64,000 bases of DNA from Akebia trifoliata (GCA_017979445.1 CM030708.1:30723613-30787612), one strand, 5' to 3'. Counted from the stretch's first letter, positions 11,049 through 22,204 are shown. Made by a program: numbers and translations. The notes: a model not told the origin generated them from the letters alone.

Positions 11049-11740
11049 CTATCCAACTCTTGGCACTTCTACAACTATGCCAGAATTGTACTCAGAAGTC
11101 CAAACCCACACCCTATCGCAGCGAAAATCATGAATTCTGTACATGCCTCGCTTAATTAAAAGCACTTTCACTCCAGGATTCTGTATCTCTATAACCTTTT
11201 GTGCAACTTCAGCTTTTGCACCCAACAATTCAGGCCATTCTTGCTTCCCTGCAAAACCCACCATTAAACAGTCTCTCTATCATTTTCATAACAAATGGAA
11301 AATAAAAAACAAGTAACAATTATATAAAAAAAAAGAACAAATACTACTTTTCTTAGTTTATTTATTTTCATGAACTTGCTTTGCATGTCATGTTATATAC
11401 TTAGGGCCCATTGAACTATGAATTGTTTGGTCTACCCTTTGATGCACCAAAAAAGTAGAGTGATCAGTGATTCTGATCTCTTGGATCTGAGTGATTTTTG
11501 AGTCATTTGTGAGAATGGGTTTTAATGAACAGCCCATGGGGTGGCTCTATGGTCTTGATGAAGGAGCCATGTGTCCAACGACTAGAGACCATAATTTGGA
11601 TGATTTTTGGAGCATAGATCCACCAAACAGTGCACCAATTTTTTTATGCACAAATTTAGAATACATGTTTGTAAGTTAGCTTGGTCAATAGGATAGAGTG
11701 TATGAGAGAGAGAGAGATCACCAGAACAGTAGACAGCCAT
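11049..11740 (-). CDS. Potato inhibitor I (PR-6) serine protease inhibitor, copy A
   Basis: Two exons on the minus strand: exon 1 at 11,722-11,740 (MAVYCSG) and exon 2 at 11,049-11,248, giving 72 residues, the usual family length. The acceptor TTTTGCAG is clear; the donor G|GTGATC is weaker than in the other copies. Family features: Cys in exon 1 pairing with the Cys of DFRC, the EWPELLG motif near the start, and the DFRCDRVWVW strand after the binding loop. The predicted P1 residue is His (RIH|DF), unlike the Leu, Gln or Pro of the other copies, so the target protease may differ or be lost. An out-of-frame ATG (11,751-11,749) lies 11 nt upstream of the start. It inhibits serine proteases, in plants often those of insects or pathogens. 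A retrotransposon now begins 60 bp upstream of the start codon and separates it from its TATA box (20,185-20,192). Confidence 0.75.
11270..11720 (-). other. Intron of inhibitor copy A
   Basis: A 473-nt intron, 11,249-11,721. It contains unrelated unique sequence and a GA/CT run near 11,705-11,717 next to exon 1. The 62-codon plus-strand open frame at 11,491 lies inside it and has no support. Confidence 0.6.
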
Positions 11741-11799
11741 CGCAATACCATACTACAAGCAAATACAAGTAAGCTTGAGGTTGGGAGATGGTTGGTGAT

Positions 11800-13135
11800 T
11801 GATGAGTAGGTTTTATACCTACGAATTAACCACTTTTAAATATAATATTTTGTTAATTTTAGAGTCTTTTAGTTGTTTTTATTTAAGTTTAGTTAGTTTT
11901 ATACTTTTTATGTGATTATAAGTTTTTATTTGATTTTTATGCTTATTTTACAGATTAGGAACAATATGGAACATTAGGATAAGTGCATACGTTTAGGAGA
12001 AATTCTGACTCCAAATTGGTTCACTCTCGGAAGAAGGAAGCTAAGCATACAAGCTAAAAAGTCTTCAAGCCGCAGCTTGATAGAAAATGAGGCCGCGATG
12101 GGAATTCAAGAATGGCATAACAGAAATATAAAAGTACAAGCCGCGGCATGATATATTGGGAGGCCATGGCCGGCTTACGTTTCCAGCTTTACACGTTAAT
12201 TTGTGGTGATCGAATTAGAGACGGATTTTTGGGACTCTTAAACCCTAATGATTCCATATCTATAAATAGGAAAGTTTAACCCTTAATTGGAGACAGAAGT
12301 TTTGGGGTTTTTCTTGGAGGCAGAAGATTGAGAAGGAGGACGGGAATTGGAGATCGGCTCTTGAGTTTTATCTTCTTTAACTTTAACTCTTCTCTTAATT
12401 TTGTAATCTAAGAATGGCTAAATACTTTTGTGATTTTGTTTTCTTTTCAATGAAGAACTAATTTCTATTCTAGGGTTATAATGGAACTCATTCATGATAT
12501 TTGATTAGTTTTCTTTCTTTCCTCTATGATCCCACATGTGATTGTTTATTCTATCCAATGTTTAATGCGATTTGATTAACTGATCATTAATTGAATTGAT
12601 TTGGTGAACCCTAATAATATCGACAGAGTTATTTTGTGTTCATGACCTAGATAGATTAACATATGCTAATTTGAGATAGGAATATACTCAGGTTGCATGT
12701 GCATTCCTTATGAGAACTTATTCTTAATGAATTCTTCTTGATTTGATTCTCATAGGCATATAGGGAATTAGTCTAGAAGGGTATTTTTACATGACCATCG
12801 GAAGAGGCTTGTAGAGAATTTAGTGTTCTTGGATGACAGCCATAGTGGATTAATTTATCATAGAGGGAAGGAGAATTAAATCAAGTGGATTGTTTGGGGG
12901 AAATTATAAACCTAGATTTTATCACTCATTGATTTTAAATCTGCAAGTTTATTTTCTCTATTAGTTTTCTTGTTTAGTTTTAATTCCTATTTTTATTTTT
13001 GTTTGGATAAAATTAGAGTGAGATAAATTGGTAATTAGCAATAGATTGGTATTTAGTCTCCGTGGAAACGATACTTTCTTATCACTTTATTACTTGTTTC
13101 GATACGTATACTTGCGTGCGTAAAATTAGACAACA
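11800..13135 (+). repeat. 5' LTR of the Athila-type element
   Basis: 1,336 bp, TGATGAGTAGG... to ...AGACAACA. A TATAAATA box at 12,261-12,268 marks the likely U3 promoter. Three GC-rich GGCC-containing motifs lie at about 12,090-12,175. Confidence 0.95.
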
Positions 13136-13141
13136 AGTTTT

Positions 13142-13159
13142 TGGCGCCGCTGCCGGGGA
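13142..13159 (+). other. Primer-binding site, tRNA-Asp type
   Basis: TGGCGCCGCTGCCGGGGA begins 7 nt after the 5' LTR and is complementary, with one mismatch by my recollection, to the 3' end of plant tRNA-Asp, the primer used by Athila-clade elements. Confidence 0.85.
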
Positions 13160-13249
13160 CTAATTTATTAATCTTTTTGTTAATATTAATTCAATCATAT
13201 TTGATTTTAAACCAAACTTTTCTTTATTTTGTAGGTGTTTGGCTAGTGT

Positions 13250-14935
13250 ATGCGTAGTACGGGAAATTCGGAGCTTGTTCCTTTTGATCTTGAGATTGAG
13301 AAAACTTGTCGAAGAAATAGAAAGAATAAGCGAGAAGCTTCTCAACACCATACAATGGCCGATCAAACTAATGGTAATGAAGGTCCTAAGCCTATGCGGG
13401 ACTATGTTGTTCCATTGGTAGATGGGATTCACACTAGTATTCGTCGTCCAACGATACAAGCCAACAATTTTGAACTCAAACCGGCTACTATTCAGATGAT
13501 ACAAGCATTTCAGTTTGGGGGTTCACATGTCGAAGATCCTAATGCACATTTAGCTAATTTTCTAGAGATATGTGCTACGTTTAAGTATAACGGTGTTGAT
13601 GATGATGCCATCCGGCTGCGACTATTTCCATTCTCATTGAGGGACATGGCGAAGAATTGGTTGAATTCATTGCCAAGGGAATCTATTACCACTTGGGATG
13701 ACTTAGCGAAAAAGTTCCTAGCTAAATATTTTCCACCATCAAAAACTGCAAAGTTGAGGAATGATATTACTACTTTCGTGCAGTTAGACAGTGAATCTCT
13801 CTATGAAGCTTGGGAGAGGTACAAAGATTTACTTCGGAGATGTCCTCATCATGCTTTACCGGAATGGTTGATCATCCAAATTTTCTACAATGGATTGGTT
13901 GGATCTATTAAAACGATTGTTGATGCTGCAGCAGGTGGATCTCTTATGGCGAAGACATTTGAGGATGGGTATAATTTATTAGAGGAGATGGCTTCTAACA
14001 ACTTCCAGTACCATACAGAGATGATGAATCCAAGAAGAACAGTAGGAGTGCATGAATTAGATACTTTAACTGCTTTGACTGCTCAAGTGGCCTCTTTATC
14101 TAAGAAGTTGGATTCATTTGGAGTTCATGTCATTCAAACTCCTATTGTTACATGCGAGATTTGTGGAGACAATCATTCAGGAAATATGTGCCCTAATAAT
14201 CCAGAGTCTCTAAATTTTATTGGTAACAGACAAAATAATCCATATTCTAACTTCTACAATCCGAGCTGGAAAAATCATCCGAACTTCTCTTGGAGTAACA
14301 ACAATCAAGTTGAGGCCTCTTCATCTACAAAACCCATGTTTCAATCGGGCTATCATTCTCAAGCTCCCCCTAGAGAAAAGAAGCCTTCTTTGGAAGATCT
14401 AGTACATCAGATGGGAACCAACACTAATCAGTTCATGACAGATACTAAGCAGTTCATGACAAACACTAATCAGTTCATGACAGAGACTAGAACTCAACTC
14501 CAAAGCCAAGCAGCTTTTATTCACAATATGGAAATTCAATTGGGTCAACTTGCTTCAACAATTAACAACCGTCCTCAAGGAACCTTGCCTAGCAATACAG
14601 AGACTAATCCAAAAAGAGATGGTAAGGAGCACTGCAATGCTATCACATTGAGGAGTGGAAAAGAGTTGAATGATGTTGTTAAGGAACCGGATGTTTTAGT
14701 GGCAGATGAAACAATTTATAAAGAGAAGGGTGAGCAAGAGAAAGAAACTACAAACCAGGAGCATAACACGCCGAGCTTAGAAAATATTACTCATTACAAC
14801 CCACCCCCACCATTTCCTCAACGTTTCAAGAAACAAAAACATGACGAGCAGTTTGCAAAATTTTTAAATATCTTCAAGAAGTTGCATATTAATATCCCAT
14901 TCGCTGAAGCTTTAGAGCAAATGCCAAGTTTTTGA
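13250..14935 (+). CDS. Athila gag protein
   Basis: 561 residues from the first ATG after the primer-binding site. The Retrotrans_gag capsid domain covers about residues 93-220 (PNAHLANFLEICATF, WLNSLPRESITTWDDL, YEAWERYKDLLRRCPHH). A nucleic-acid-binding zinc knuckle C-X2-C-X3-H-X4-C is at 302-314. Around 14,415-14,485 a heptad unit (NQFMTDT, KQFMTNT, NQFMTET) is repeated three times and may extend a coiled coil. The conserved Athila block AITLRSGKEL follows. Gag forms the particle that packages element RNA. The stop at 14,933 falls where intact relatives read on into protease, so the gag-pol frame is broken here, probably by a small deletion at CCAAGTTTTTGAAAG. Confidence 0.9.
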   Translation: MRSTGNSELVPFDLEIEKTCRRNRKNKREASQHHTMADQTNGNEGPKPMRDYVVPLVDGIHTSIRRPTIQANNFELKPATIQMIQAFQFGGSHVEDPNAHLANFLEICATFKYNGVDDDAIRLRLFPFSLRDMAKNWLNSLPRESITTWDDLAKKFLAKYFPPSKTAKLRNDITTFVQLDSESLYEAWERYKDLLRRCPHHALPEWLIIQIFYNGLVGSIKTIVDAAAGGSLMAKTFEDGYNLLEEMASNNFQYHTEMMNPRRTVGVHELDTLTALTAQVASLSKKLDSFGVHVIQTPIVTCEICGDNHSGNMCPNNPESLNFIGNRQNNPYSNFYNPSWKNHPNFSWSNNNQVEASSSTKPMFQSGYHSQAPPREKKPSLEDLVHQMGTNTNQFMTDTKQFMTNTNQFMTETRTQLQSQAAFIHNMEIQLGQLASTINNRPQGTLPSNTETNPKRDGKEHCNAITLRSGKELNDVVKEPDVLVADETIYKEKGEQEKETTNQEHNTPSLENITHYNPPPPFPQRFKKQKHDEQFAKFLNIFKKLHINIPFAEALEQMPSF

Positions 14936-15951
14936 AAGATATCTTGACTAAAAAGAGGCAATTGAGTGAATTTGAAACAGTGGGTTTAACTGAAGAGTGC
15001 AGTGCTATCAGTCAAAGGAAACTTCCAGCAAAACTTACGGATCCAGGGAGCTTCACTATACCATGCACAATAGGTAACCAATTCTCTGGTAGAGCTTTGT
15101 GTGATTTGGGGGCTAGTATTAATCTAATGCCACTGTCTATATTTCAAAAATTGGGATTGGGAGAAGCTTGGCCTACTACTGTGACACTCCAGTTAGCGGA
15201 TAGATCACTAAAGTATCCAAGGGGAAAAATTGAAGATGTGCTTGTTAAGGTTGACAAATTTATATTCCCTGTGGATTTTATTGTTCTTGATATGGAGGAA
15301 GATAAGGATGTTCCAATCATTCTTGGTAGACCATTCTTAGCCACAGGTAGAACTCTTATTGATGTGCAAAAAGGGGAGCTTACTATGAGAGTTCAAGATC
15401 AAGAGGTGACGTTTAATGTTTTCAAAGCTACGAAGTTCCCCACTGAAGAGCCTGAAGATTGCTATAGAATTGATGCAGTGGACACATGTGTTCGACATGA
15501 CCATGAAGAAACACTCCCATTTAACCAGCTTGAATTAGCAATCATTAATACTTACAATGAGAAAGATTTTAAGTGTTTTGAGTTGGTAAAATCCTTGGAG
15601 ACTGCATCAAAATTCTCTCGTTCTAAACCAAAATTTGAGTTATTAGAAGTACCACCATTAAGTTCTCATTTGAAGTTGTCAACTCAAGAATTGTCCTCAT
15701 TAGAGCTCAAGTTTCTTCCTAGTCATTTGAGGAAGTTGAGAGATTACAAGAAAGCATTGGGATGGTCCATAACGGATATTATGGGGATTTGTCCTTCTAC
15801 CAGCATGCAGAAAATCCGTATGGATGAATATCATAAGCCCTTTATTGAGTACCAATGTCGGCATAACCCAATCATGAAGGAGGTGGAGATCTTTGATGTG
15901 TGGGGAATTGACCATCAAAAACCCACCATCACTCTAGCAGACCCGACGTGA
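14936..15951 (+). pseudogene. Athila protease and pol remnant, RT/RH/IN deleted
   Basis: In a different frame from gag; the open frame has no ATG at its start. Aspartic protease signature CDLGASINLMP (Asp at about residue 58; DLGA in place of DSGA is usual in this clade) and flap/exit motif ILGRPFLATGRTLID. The pre-RT linker (LGWSITDIMGICPS...) runs to NPIMKEV. It then jumps directly to FDVWGID, an integrase-core motif, and to a short tail ending LADPT. The jump at about 15,880-15,890 therefore removes reverse transcriptase, RNase H and most of integrase (several kb in relatives). Not able to support its own transposition; trans-mobilisation is possible in principle. Confidence 0.85.
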
Positions 15952-18828
15952 TTTCAGAGAAAGTCAGGCTGAAGACTTTAAAACAAGCGCTTCTTGGGAG
16001 GCAACCCAAGTGTTCTAAACTCTCTCTTTGTTTATGTTGATTTTCATTATTCTTCGTTATTTTTTTTTTATTTCTAAAAAAAAAAGAAAAAAAATTTTTA
16101 TTTAGTTTGCTTTTATTAAAATATTTAGAATTCTTCTTAATTTTATTTAATTATGTTGTGTTGAAACATGTTGGGAGTCTCTAAGCAATTCAAGGGCATT
16201 AGCAACATGATGCAAGGCTGTGGAAGTACAAATTGAAGAGGCCGTGGCATCTATTCATTTACAGCCGTAGCATCTAACAAAATCAGCAGGTCCTGTTCTC
16301 ACAGTTCGAAGATGCCATGCCTTAACTCTTTTCAGGTCAAGGCATTAGTCCGTGGTAGAACTGATCAGAAATATTAAAATGGAGGCCATGGCTTAACTCT
16401 TCTTAGGCTAAGGCCCGAGTCCGTGACAGAACTGATCAGAAACATAAAAATGCGGGCCATAGCATGATATTCTAACAGGCCTCGGCCCGAACTCGTACCC
16501 ACTTAGAAAAGGATTACACCTGCCCTACTATTTCTATTGTTACACAATTTCACAACCAACAGTCTCTTCGTGCCTCAACGATAGAAAACTCTTCATCTCT
16601 CTCTCTCTTCTCCAGCATTATTCTTATATCTCCTTCTCAATATCCAAGGGTGGCTAAAGAGAGATCAAATCCATGAGTACCACTTCACCAAATTTGAATG
16701 GATCTTCCAACTACTCTCTTTGCCAATTTGACCAAATCAAGTGAAGCACCATCAGGTTTTGTCTGTAAGTCTTACATTCAATTAACCTATATTGCATATT
16801 GTGAATAAATATTTGATTATTTGGATTGAAAAATTCGAGTTTTGATTACACTTGTGGTTGTTTGAGAGTGTTTGATGGATTTAATCGGTGATTGATGTTG
16901 AGTAATTGATGGAGTGATTGATGTTGGAATGGGTGTGTGGATTGTTTGATTGGTGGAGTACTATGTGCTGCAATATGTACGGTCTTTTGTGACAGTAGCT
17001 GGTATTACTAAATTTTGGGGAGATCATTAATTTTTTGTGCACACCAAGTGTTTGTGAAAAGTTCAATGATACTGAGAGAGGTTGGGAAGGTTAAGCTGTT
17101 GCAAATTTTGGGGGTTGTTTGATATACATGGTGCTTGCTGGATATAATTGAGTGTAGTTACTATACTTGTCACTTTGACTGTGGGTGATTGGGTTACTAT
17201 TACTTATTATGGAGTCGTGATTTTTAACCACCGATTGTGAAAAGTAACAGAACACGAACTTCAACATTTCATCACTACCACCAGGACTGAATGATAACAA
17301 CAATGAAGATGGCGCGGATGATGCTGATGACTCCTGACCACCAATAAATATTTCAGGGAAGTTCTTTCACCTACCTTTAATTTTAATTGATTACATTGGG
17401 GACAATGCAATAACTAAGTTTGGGGGTGGGAGTAGTATTTTTCTGAAAACTATTTTTTTTTTATTTTTTGTGTTTGCTTTCATGCGTTAAGTTTAGGTCT
17501 TGATGTGTTTAAGTTAGTATTTAAAAAAAAAAATTGTGTTTTGTGATGACTTTTGCTTGATAATCTGCAGCCAATGATAATGATTTTGATTGAATACATA
17601 CATGATTCTTAGAAAATGATGGAGGTTGAACTTGTCTGTGTGTTTAACTCTGATGAATTTCATCCTTGTTTTGAACTCTTTTACATTGAGTTTATAATCT
17701 TGATGCACTTGGTTGTTTGATACACTTGGAGAATGTTTATACTTTTGAGTGTGATCCATGATCTCAATGAACTCTAGAACTTATTTGATTGTTACTCGAG
17801 GCGAAATCCTAGGTTGCACTTGATTAGGGACATGATTTAGGCCATTCTTGGATCGATTGAGCCTTTTAAGCTTACCTATGTTGATTTTATCACTAGTCTT
17901 CCCCATTGAACCTTGTTTCTAATTTTCTTTGGCACCCACAACTCTAACCAAGCCTTTTTGTCTAATTTTTCCAAGATTTGACCCATCACCTCTTAGGCAT
18001 ATTGATTGCTACTGGATAATTTTGAGCTATGCAAATAAGGGTTGAAGGTGAAGTTCATGGAATGTGGAAGGCAAAGTTTCAAGAATATTTAGTTGAGGGT
18101 TTGGAAAGTACTTATGTTGAAAAAAAAAAAATCTTATTACTACATCCCTTCTTGTAAAAGAATGCATTGAATCAGATAAGTTTAGGGGTGCAGTGGGCTA
18201 TAAAAAAAAAAAAAAAAAGAAGTAAAAAAAAAATGGTGAATAAAAGGTTGTCAAGGGAATGAAGTGAAACAAAAGTGAGAATGCGGAGTGACTTGATGTT
18301 GAAATGTAAGTTTGCGCTCTGTGAGAATCCTAAGAGATTGATGTGTCTAAGGGGTGATCTGAGCTAGAAAATTTCCTTTTATCCTACCTTTAACCCAGCC
18401 ACACATTACAAGCTGAATTAAAGTCCTCTTGATTCTTGATTGAGTGACAACCTACATTAGTGGAGAATAGCATGAAAAGTAAGCCTATGGAGTTCATCAA
18501 TGTCAATACCTAGAGATCATCTGTGTTTACTCTTGATTGCATAAACTAATTTGAGTTGAAAACTGATTAAGTGAAAAGGGGTTGTTTGCACATATGTGGA
18601 TGGTTCAAGGTGAGGTTGAATGACATTTGGGTTGAAAATCTAGACTGTAACAATTTCTAAAGTTTTCTTTTGAATTGTGAAATTTGTACAATCTTTGAGG
18701 CAAGTGTGGAGAAGCAAGCTATTATCATCACTTGCGTTTTCTTTATTTTAGATTTCTTTCCCTTAGTTAGGTTTTTCTTTGTTTTTGTTTTGCTCGAGGA
18801 CTAGCAAAATGTTAAGTTTGGGGGTATT
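15952..18828 (+). other. Athila 3' internal region, no intact env-like gene
   Basis: About 2.9 kb between the pol remnant and the 3' LTR. In Athila elements this region may hold an envelope-like ORF; here only frames shorter than about 80 codons exist. It holds A-rich tracts (16,060-16,095; 18,120-18,235), GC-rich motifs at 16,238-16,490 related to ones in the LTR, and the polypurine tract GTTTGGGGGTATT just before 18,829. Confidence 0.7.
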
Positions 18829-20164
18829 TGATGAGTAGGTTTTATACCTACGAATTAACCACTTTTAAATATAATATTTTGTTAATTTTAGAGTCTTTTA
18901 GTTGTTTTTATTTAAGTTTAGTTAGTTTTATACTTTTTATGTGATTATATGTTTTTATTTGATTTTTATGCTTATTTTACAGATTAGGAACAATATGGAA
19001 CATTAGGATAAGTGCATACGTTTAGGAGAAATTCTGACTCCAAATTGGTTCACTCTCGGAAGAAGGAAGCTAAGCATACAAGCTAAAAAGTCTTCAAGCC
19101 GCAGCTTGATAGAAAATGAGGCCGCGACGGGAATTCAAGAATGGCATAACAGAAATATAAAAGTACAAGCCGCGGCATGATATATTGGGAGGCCATGGCC
19201 TGCTTACGTTTCCAGCTTTACACGTTAATTTGTGGTGACCGAATTAGAGACGGATTTTTGGGACTCTTAAACCCTAATGATTCTATATCTATAAATAGGA
19301 AAGTTTAACCCTTAATTGGAGACAGAAGTTTTGGGGTTTTTCTTGGAGGCAGAAGATTGAGAAGGAGGACGGGAATTGGAGATCGGCTCTTGAGTTTTAT
19401 CTTCTTTAACTTTAACTCTTCTCTTAATTTTGTAATCTAAGAATGGCTAAATACTTTTGTGATTTTGTTTTCTTTTCAATGAAGAACTAATTTCTATTCT
19501 AGGGTTATAATGGAATCCATTCATGATATTTGATTAGTTTTCTTTCTTTCCTCTATGATCCCACATGTGATTGTTTATTCTATCTAATGTTTAATGCGAT
19601 TTGATTAACTGATCATTAATTGAATTGATTTGGTGAACCCTAATAATATCGGCAGAGTTATTTTGTGTTCATGACCTAGATAGATTAACATATGCTAATT
19701 TGAGATAGGAATATACTCAGGTTGCATGTGCATTCCTTATGAGAACTTATTCTTAATGAATTCTTCTTGATTTGATTCTCATAGGCATATAGGGAATTAG
19801 TCTAGAAGGGTATTTTTACATGACCATCGGAAGAGGCTTGTAGAGAATTTAGTGTTCTTGGATGACAACCATAGTGGATTAATTTATCATAGAGGGAAGG
19901 AGAATTAAATCAAGTAGATTGTTTGGGGGAAATTATAAACCTAGATTTTATCACTCATTGATTTTAAATCTGCAAGTTTATTTTCTCTATTAGTTTTCTT
20001 GTTTAGTTTTAATTCCTATTTTTACTTTTGTTTGGATAAAATTAGAGTGAGATAAATTGGTAATTAGCAATAGATTGGTATTTAGTCTCCGTGGGAACGA
20101 TACTTTCTTATCACTTTATTACTTGTTTCGATACGTATACTTGCGTGCGTAAAATTAGACAACA
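18829..20164 (+). repeat. 3' LTR of the Athila-type element
   Basis: 1,336 bp, the same length as the 5' LTR. I counted about 13 substitutions, 11 of them transitions, and no indels. Confidence 0.95.
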
Positions 20165-20184
20165 GTGATGTGAAGTTATGAGGG

Positions 20185-20192
20185 TATTTATA
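20185..20192 (-). promoter_or_regulatory. Displaced TATA box of inhibitor copy A
   Basis: GGGTATTTATAGAA on the plus strand (TATAAATA on the minus) matches the core promoter seen 65-95 bp upstream of the ATG in copies B, C, E, F and G. Removing the retrotransposon and one target-site duplication puts this box 75-82 bp upstream of copy A's ATG. Confidence 0.8.
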
Positions 20193-20410
20193 GAAATAAT
20201 TAAAGTTTGGAGTTGAAACGCTTGTTTAAGATGTTTTGTCATGGAATGGAGATTTGTAAGGGTTTCAGATACAATGTTACACGTAACGTAAGGTAATTAA
20301 AACCTATCATTAACTTTTGCTTGTCGGTGACGGATGATCAGAGCAATCTTCCTAATTCCTTCCTGGTCAGCTTTAATTCATAGCTTCTTACACGTAATAT
20401 TAGGCCAAGT

Positions 20411-20828
20411 TAGATAGAGTCCGGACTCTAGAGGATTGAACACTCCTCCCACTCCTCAACACATGCCACATAAGTCATAATCCAAGAAAATTTTAAAAAT
20501 GAGATAGTATAATAGTGCGGATTGTATGCCCTCGGGGTGAAGGACCAAAGTCCTCCTACACCCCAATACATGTCACATAAGCCATAATCTACGGAATTAA
20601 CACATAAAATATCTCCTTTTAAAAATTTCCTTGAATTACAGCTTACGTGGTATGTATTGGGGTGTGGGAGGAGGGCTTCAATCCTCCACCCTAGGTGCAT
20701 GTGATACACACTTCTATTATACGCATCCATCCCTTAGATTGTGGCTTACATGGCATGTATTGATGTGTAGGAGGATTTCAATCCTCCACTCTTGGTGCAA
20801 ACGATTTGGACACATCTATATAATAGGA
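20411..20828. mobile_element. Nested palindromic MITEs
   Basis: Outer arms GATTGAACACTCCTCCCAC and GTGGGAGGAGGGCTTCAATC are inverted. Inner arms with CCTCCTACACCCCAATACAT and ATGTATTGATGTGTAGGAGG form a second palindrome. A related palindrome is at 35,993-36,163. No genes; the overlapping 70-100-codon frames on both strands are by-products of the palindromes. Confidence 0.65.
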
Positions 20829-20939
20829 GTGTTGATTTTCTAACAAAAAAGTTTTCACTCGATTGATGTGGCACGGGCATGGAACCATAGATCTTTTCCT
20901 CGGGATGCACAACTACCACTACAGGAAATTAGTTCTATC

Positions 20940-22200
20940 GCAACGACTTGCAGCGACGGTCACATTTAAACCCTCGTTATACCCATCTGTAGTAACAGAA
21001 AAATGTGACCTTATATATGGAAGTAAGGAAGAAGGGCTCTTCCTCTCTCTCCCTCGGCTCTCACTCTCTCCCGGCTCTCACTCTTTGATCGTGGTTGCTT
21101 ACTCTGTAAATCGTCTCTTTCTCTAATATCAATTTTTTACGAAATCAAAACTCGTCCTCCTCTAAGAAACGTTTGATTTCTCTAAATTTTTTTATATTGT
21201 AAATCGATCTCTCTCCTTCGATTTGTTTAAATCTTCAATTGAAAATTGATCTCTCGTCATCTATTTCTCTTAACCTTCGATTGTAAATTGATCTCTCATC
21301 TCTGATTTCCCTAAATATCCGACTGTAAATCAATTTCTGATCTTCGATTTCTTCAAATCTTCAATTTTAAAACAATGTCTCCCATCCTCGGTTACTCACC
21401 ATAGTCGATTTCAAAGTTGTGCTTCTCCTATTCTCACAAAACCCTATTTGTCTCTCACATTTGCTTTGAAAGCTGGCTTCTGATCTTTGTTTCACCAGAA
21501 GAAGAAGAAAAAGGGGCGGTAGAGGGATTTCATTCTCTTTGGTTGATTTCGAGAACGATTGAAGTCAAATGGAAGATAATGATAGAAGATCTATAAAAGA
21601 ATTTCAAATTTGTAAGTCCTTAAGAAGAAACATTAGTTTTCTTCAATCCCATCATGATAAACCCTAGTTCTTTAGTTTTTTTATTGATTCAAGTAATTTA
21701 ATTTGTGGTTTTTGTTTGATTTGAAACCCTAGAATCTGTAATTTTTTCCAATTCAAGCTGTTCATTTCTTTTTCTCAATTTATTTTTGATGGATTATTAA
21801 GCTTGAGCCCTAGATATGTTATAGATTGGAGTTTAGCTTACAACAGTGAATCAATGTAAATTTACAGTCAATTAAGATTTCATATAGCATATCTTACACC
21901 CTAATCGAGCTCTAATGAAAAATATTTTTCTTATATGTTTTATAGAAATATTTAAAAATTCAATTCCATGGTTGAAATGGATAATCCTTGGGCTTTGGGA
22001 GGTAAGCTAGAGGTAGTACTAGAACTTATAACATTTGTAAACTAAATTATCCCATCTACATTTCTCTTTTGACCAAATTATATAGGTTGTGAGTAATCCT
22101 TTCGTATATCATGTTCTCTTAATTATTTTGTAAATGTTTTTTGGTGATCTTTGACTAAGCAATTCATTATAGTAGTTAATGCTTGGTTGAATTTCTTTAT
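20940..22200 (+). other. CACTA left subterminal region
   Basis: Degenerate tandem units of roughly 50 bp around a TTCGATTTCTTCAAATCTTC-like core at 21,190-21,370. A short potential exon follows at about 21,571-21,612 (MEDNDRRSIKEFQI then GTAAGT). I do not recognise its source. Confidence 0.4.
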
Positions 22201-22204
22201 GTAG

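Larger units (their letters stand above)
11800..20164 (+). mobile_element. Athila-type Ty3 LTR retrotransposon, internally deleted
   Basis: A complete insertion of 8,365 bp. Identical-length LTRs start TG and end CA, and the 5-bp target-site duplication GTGAT is at 11,795-11,799 and 20,165-20,169. A primer-binding site for tRNA-Asp follows the 5' LTR and a polypurine tract precedes the 3' LTR. gag and protease are recognisable. Reverse transcriptase, RNase H and nearly all of integrase are absent, so the element is non-autonomous. The sequence TTCTTGGGAGGCAACCCAAG at 15,991-16,010, conserved after pol in Athila elements, is kept. The LTRs differ at about 13 of 1,336 positions, indicating a recent insertion. 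Confidence 0.95.

Noticed and set aside
13160..13504. 114-codon minus-strand frame after the primer-binding site
   Set aside because: Antisense to gag; no domain.
16881..17759. Minus-strand frames of 60-80 codons as a possible antisense gene in the Athila 3' region
   Set aside because: Short, compositionally biased, and no domain or start context.
20428..20843. Two overlapping 70-100-codon frames on opposite strands with similar residues
   Set aside because: They are translations of an inverted-repeat MITE.
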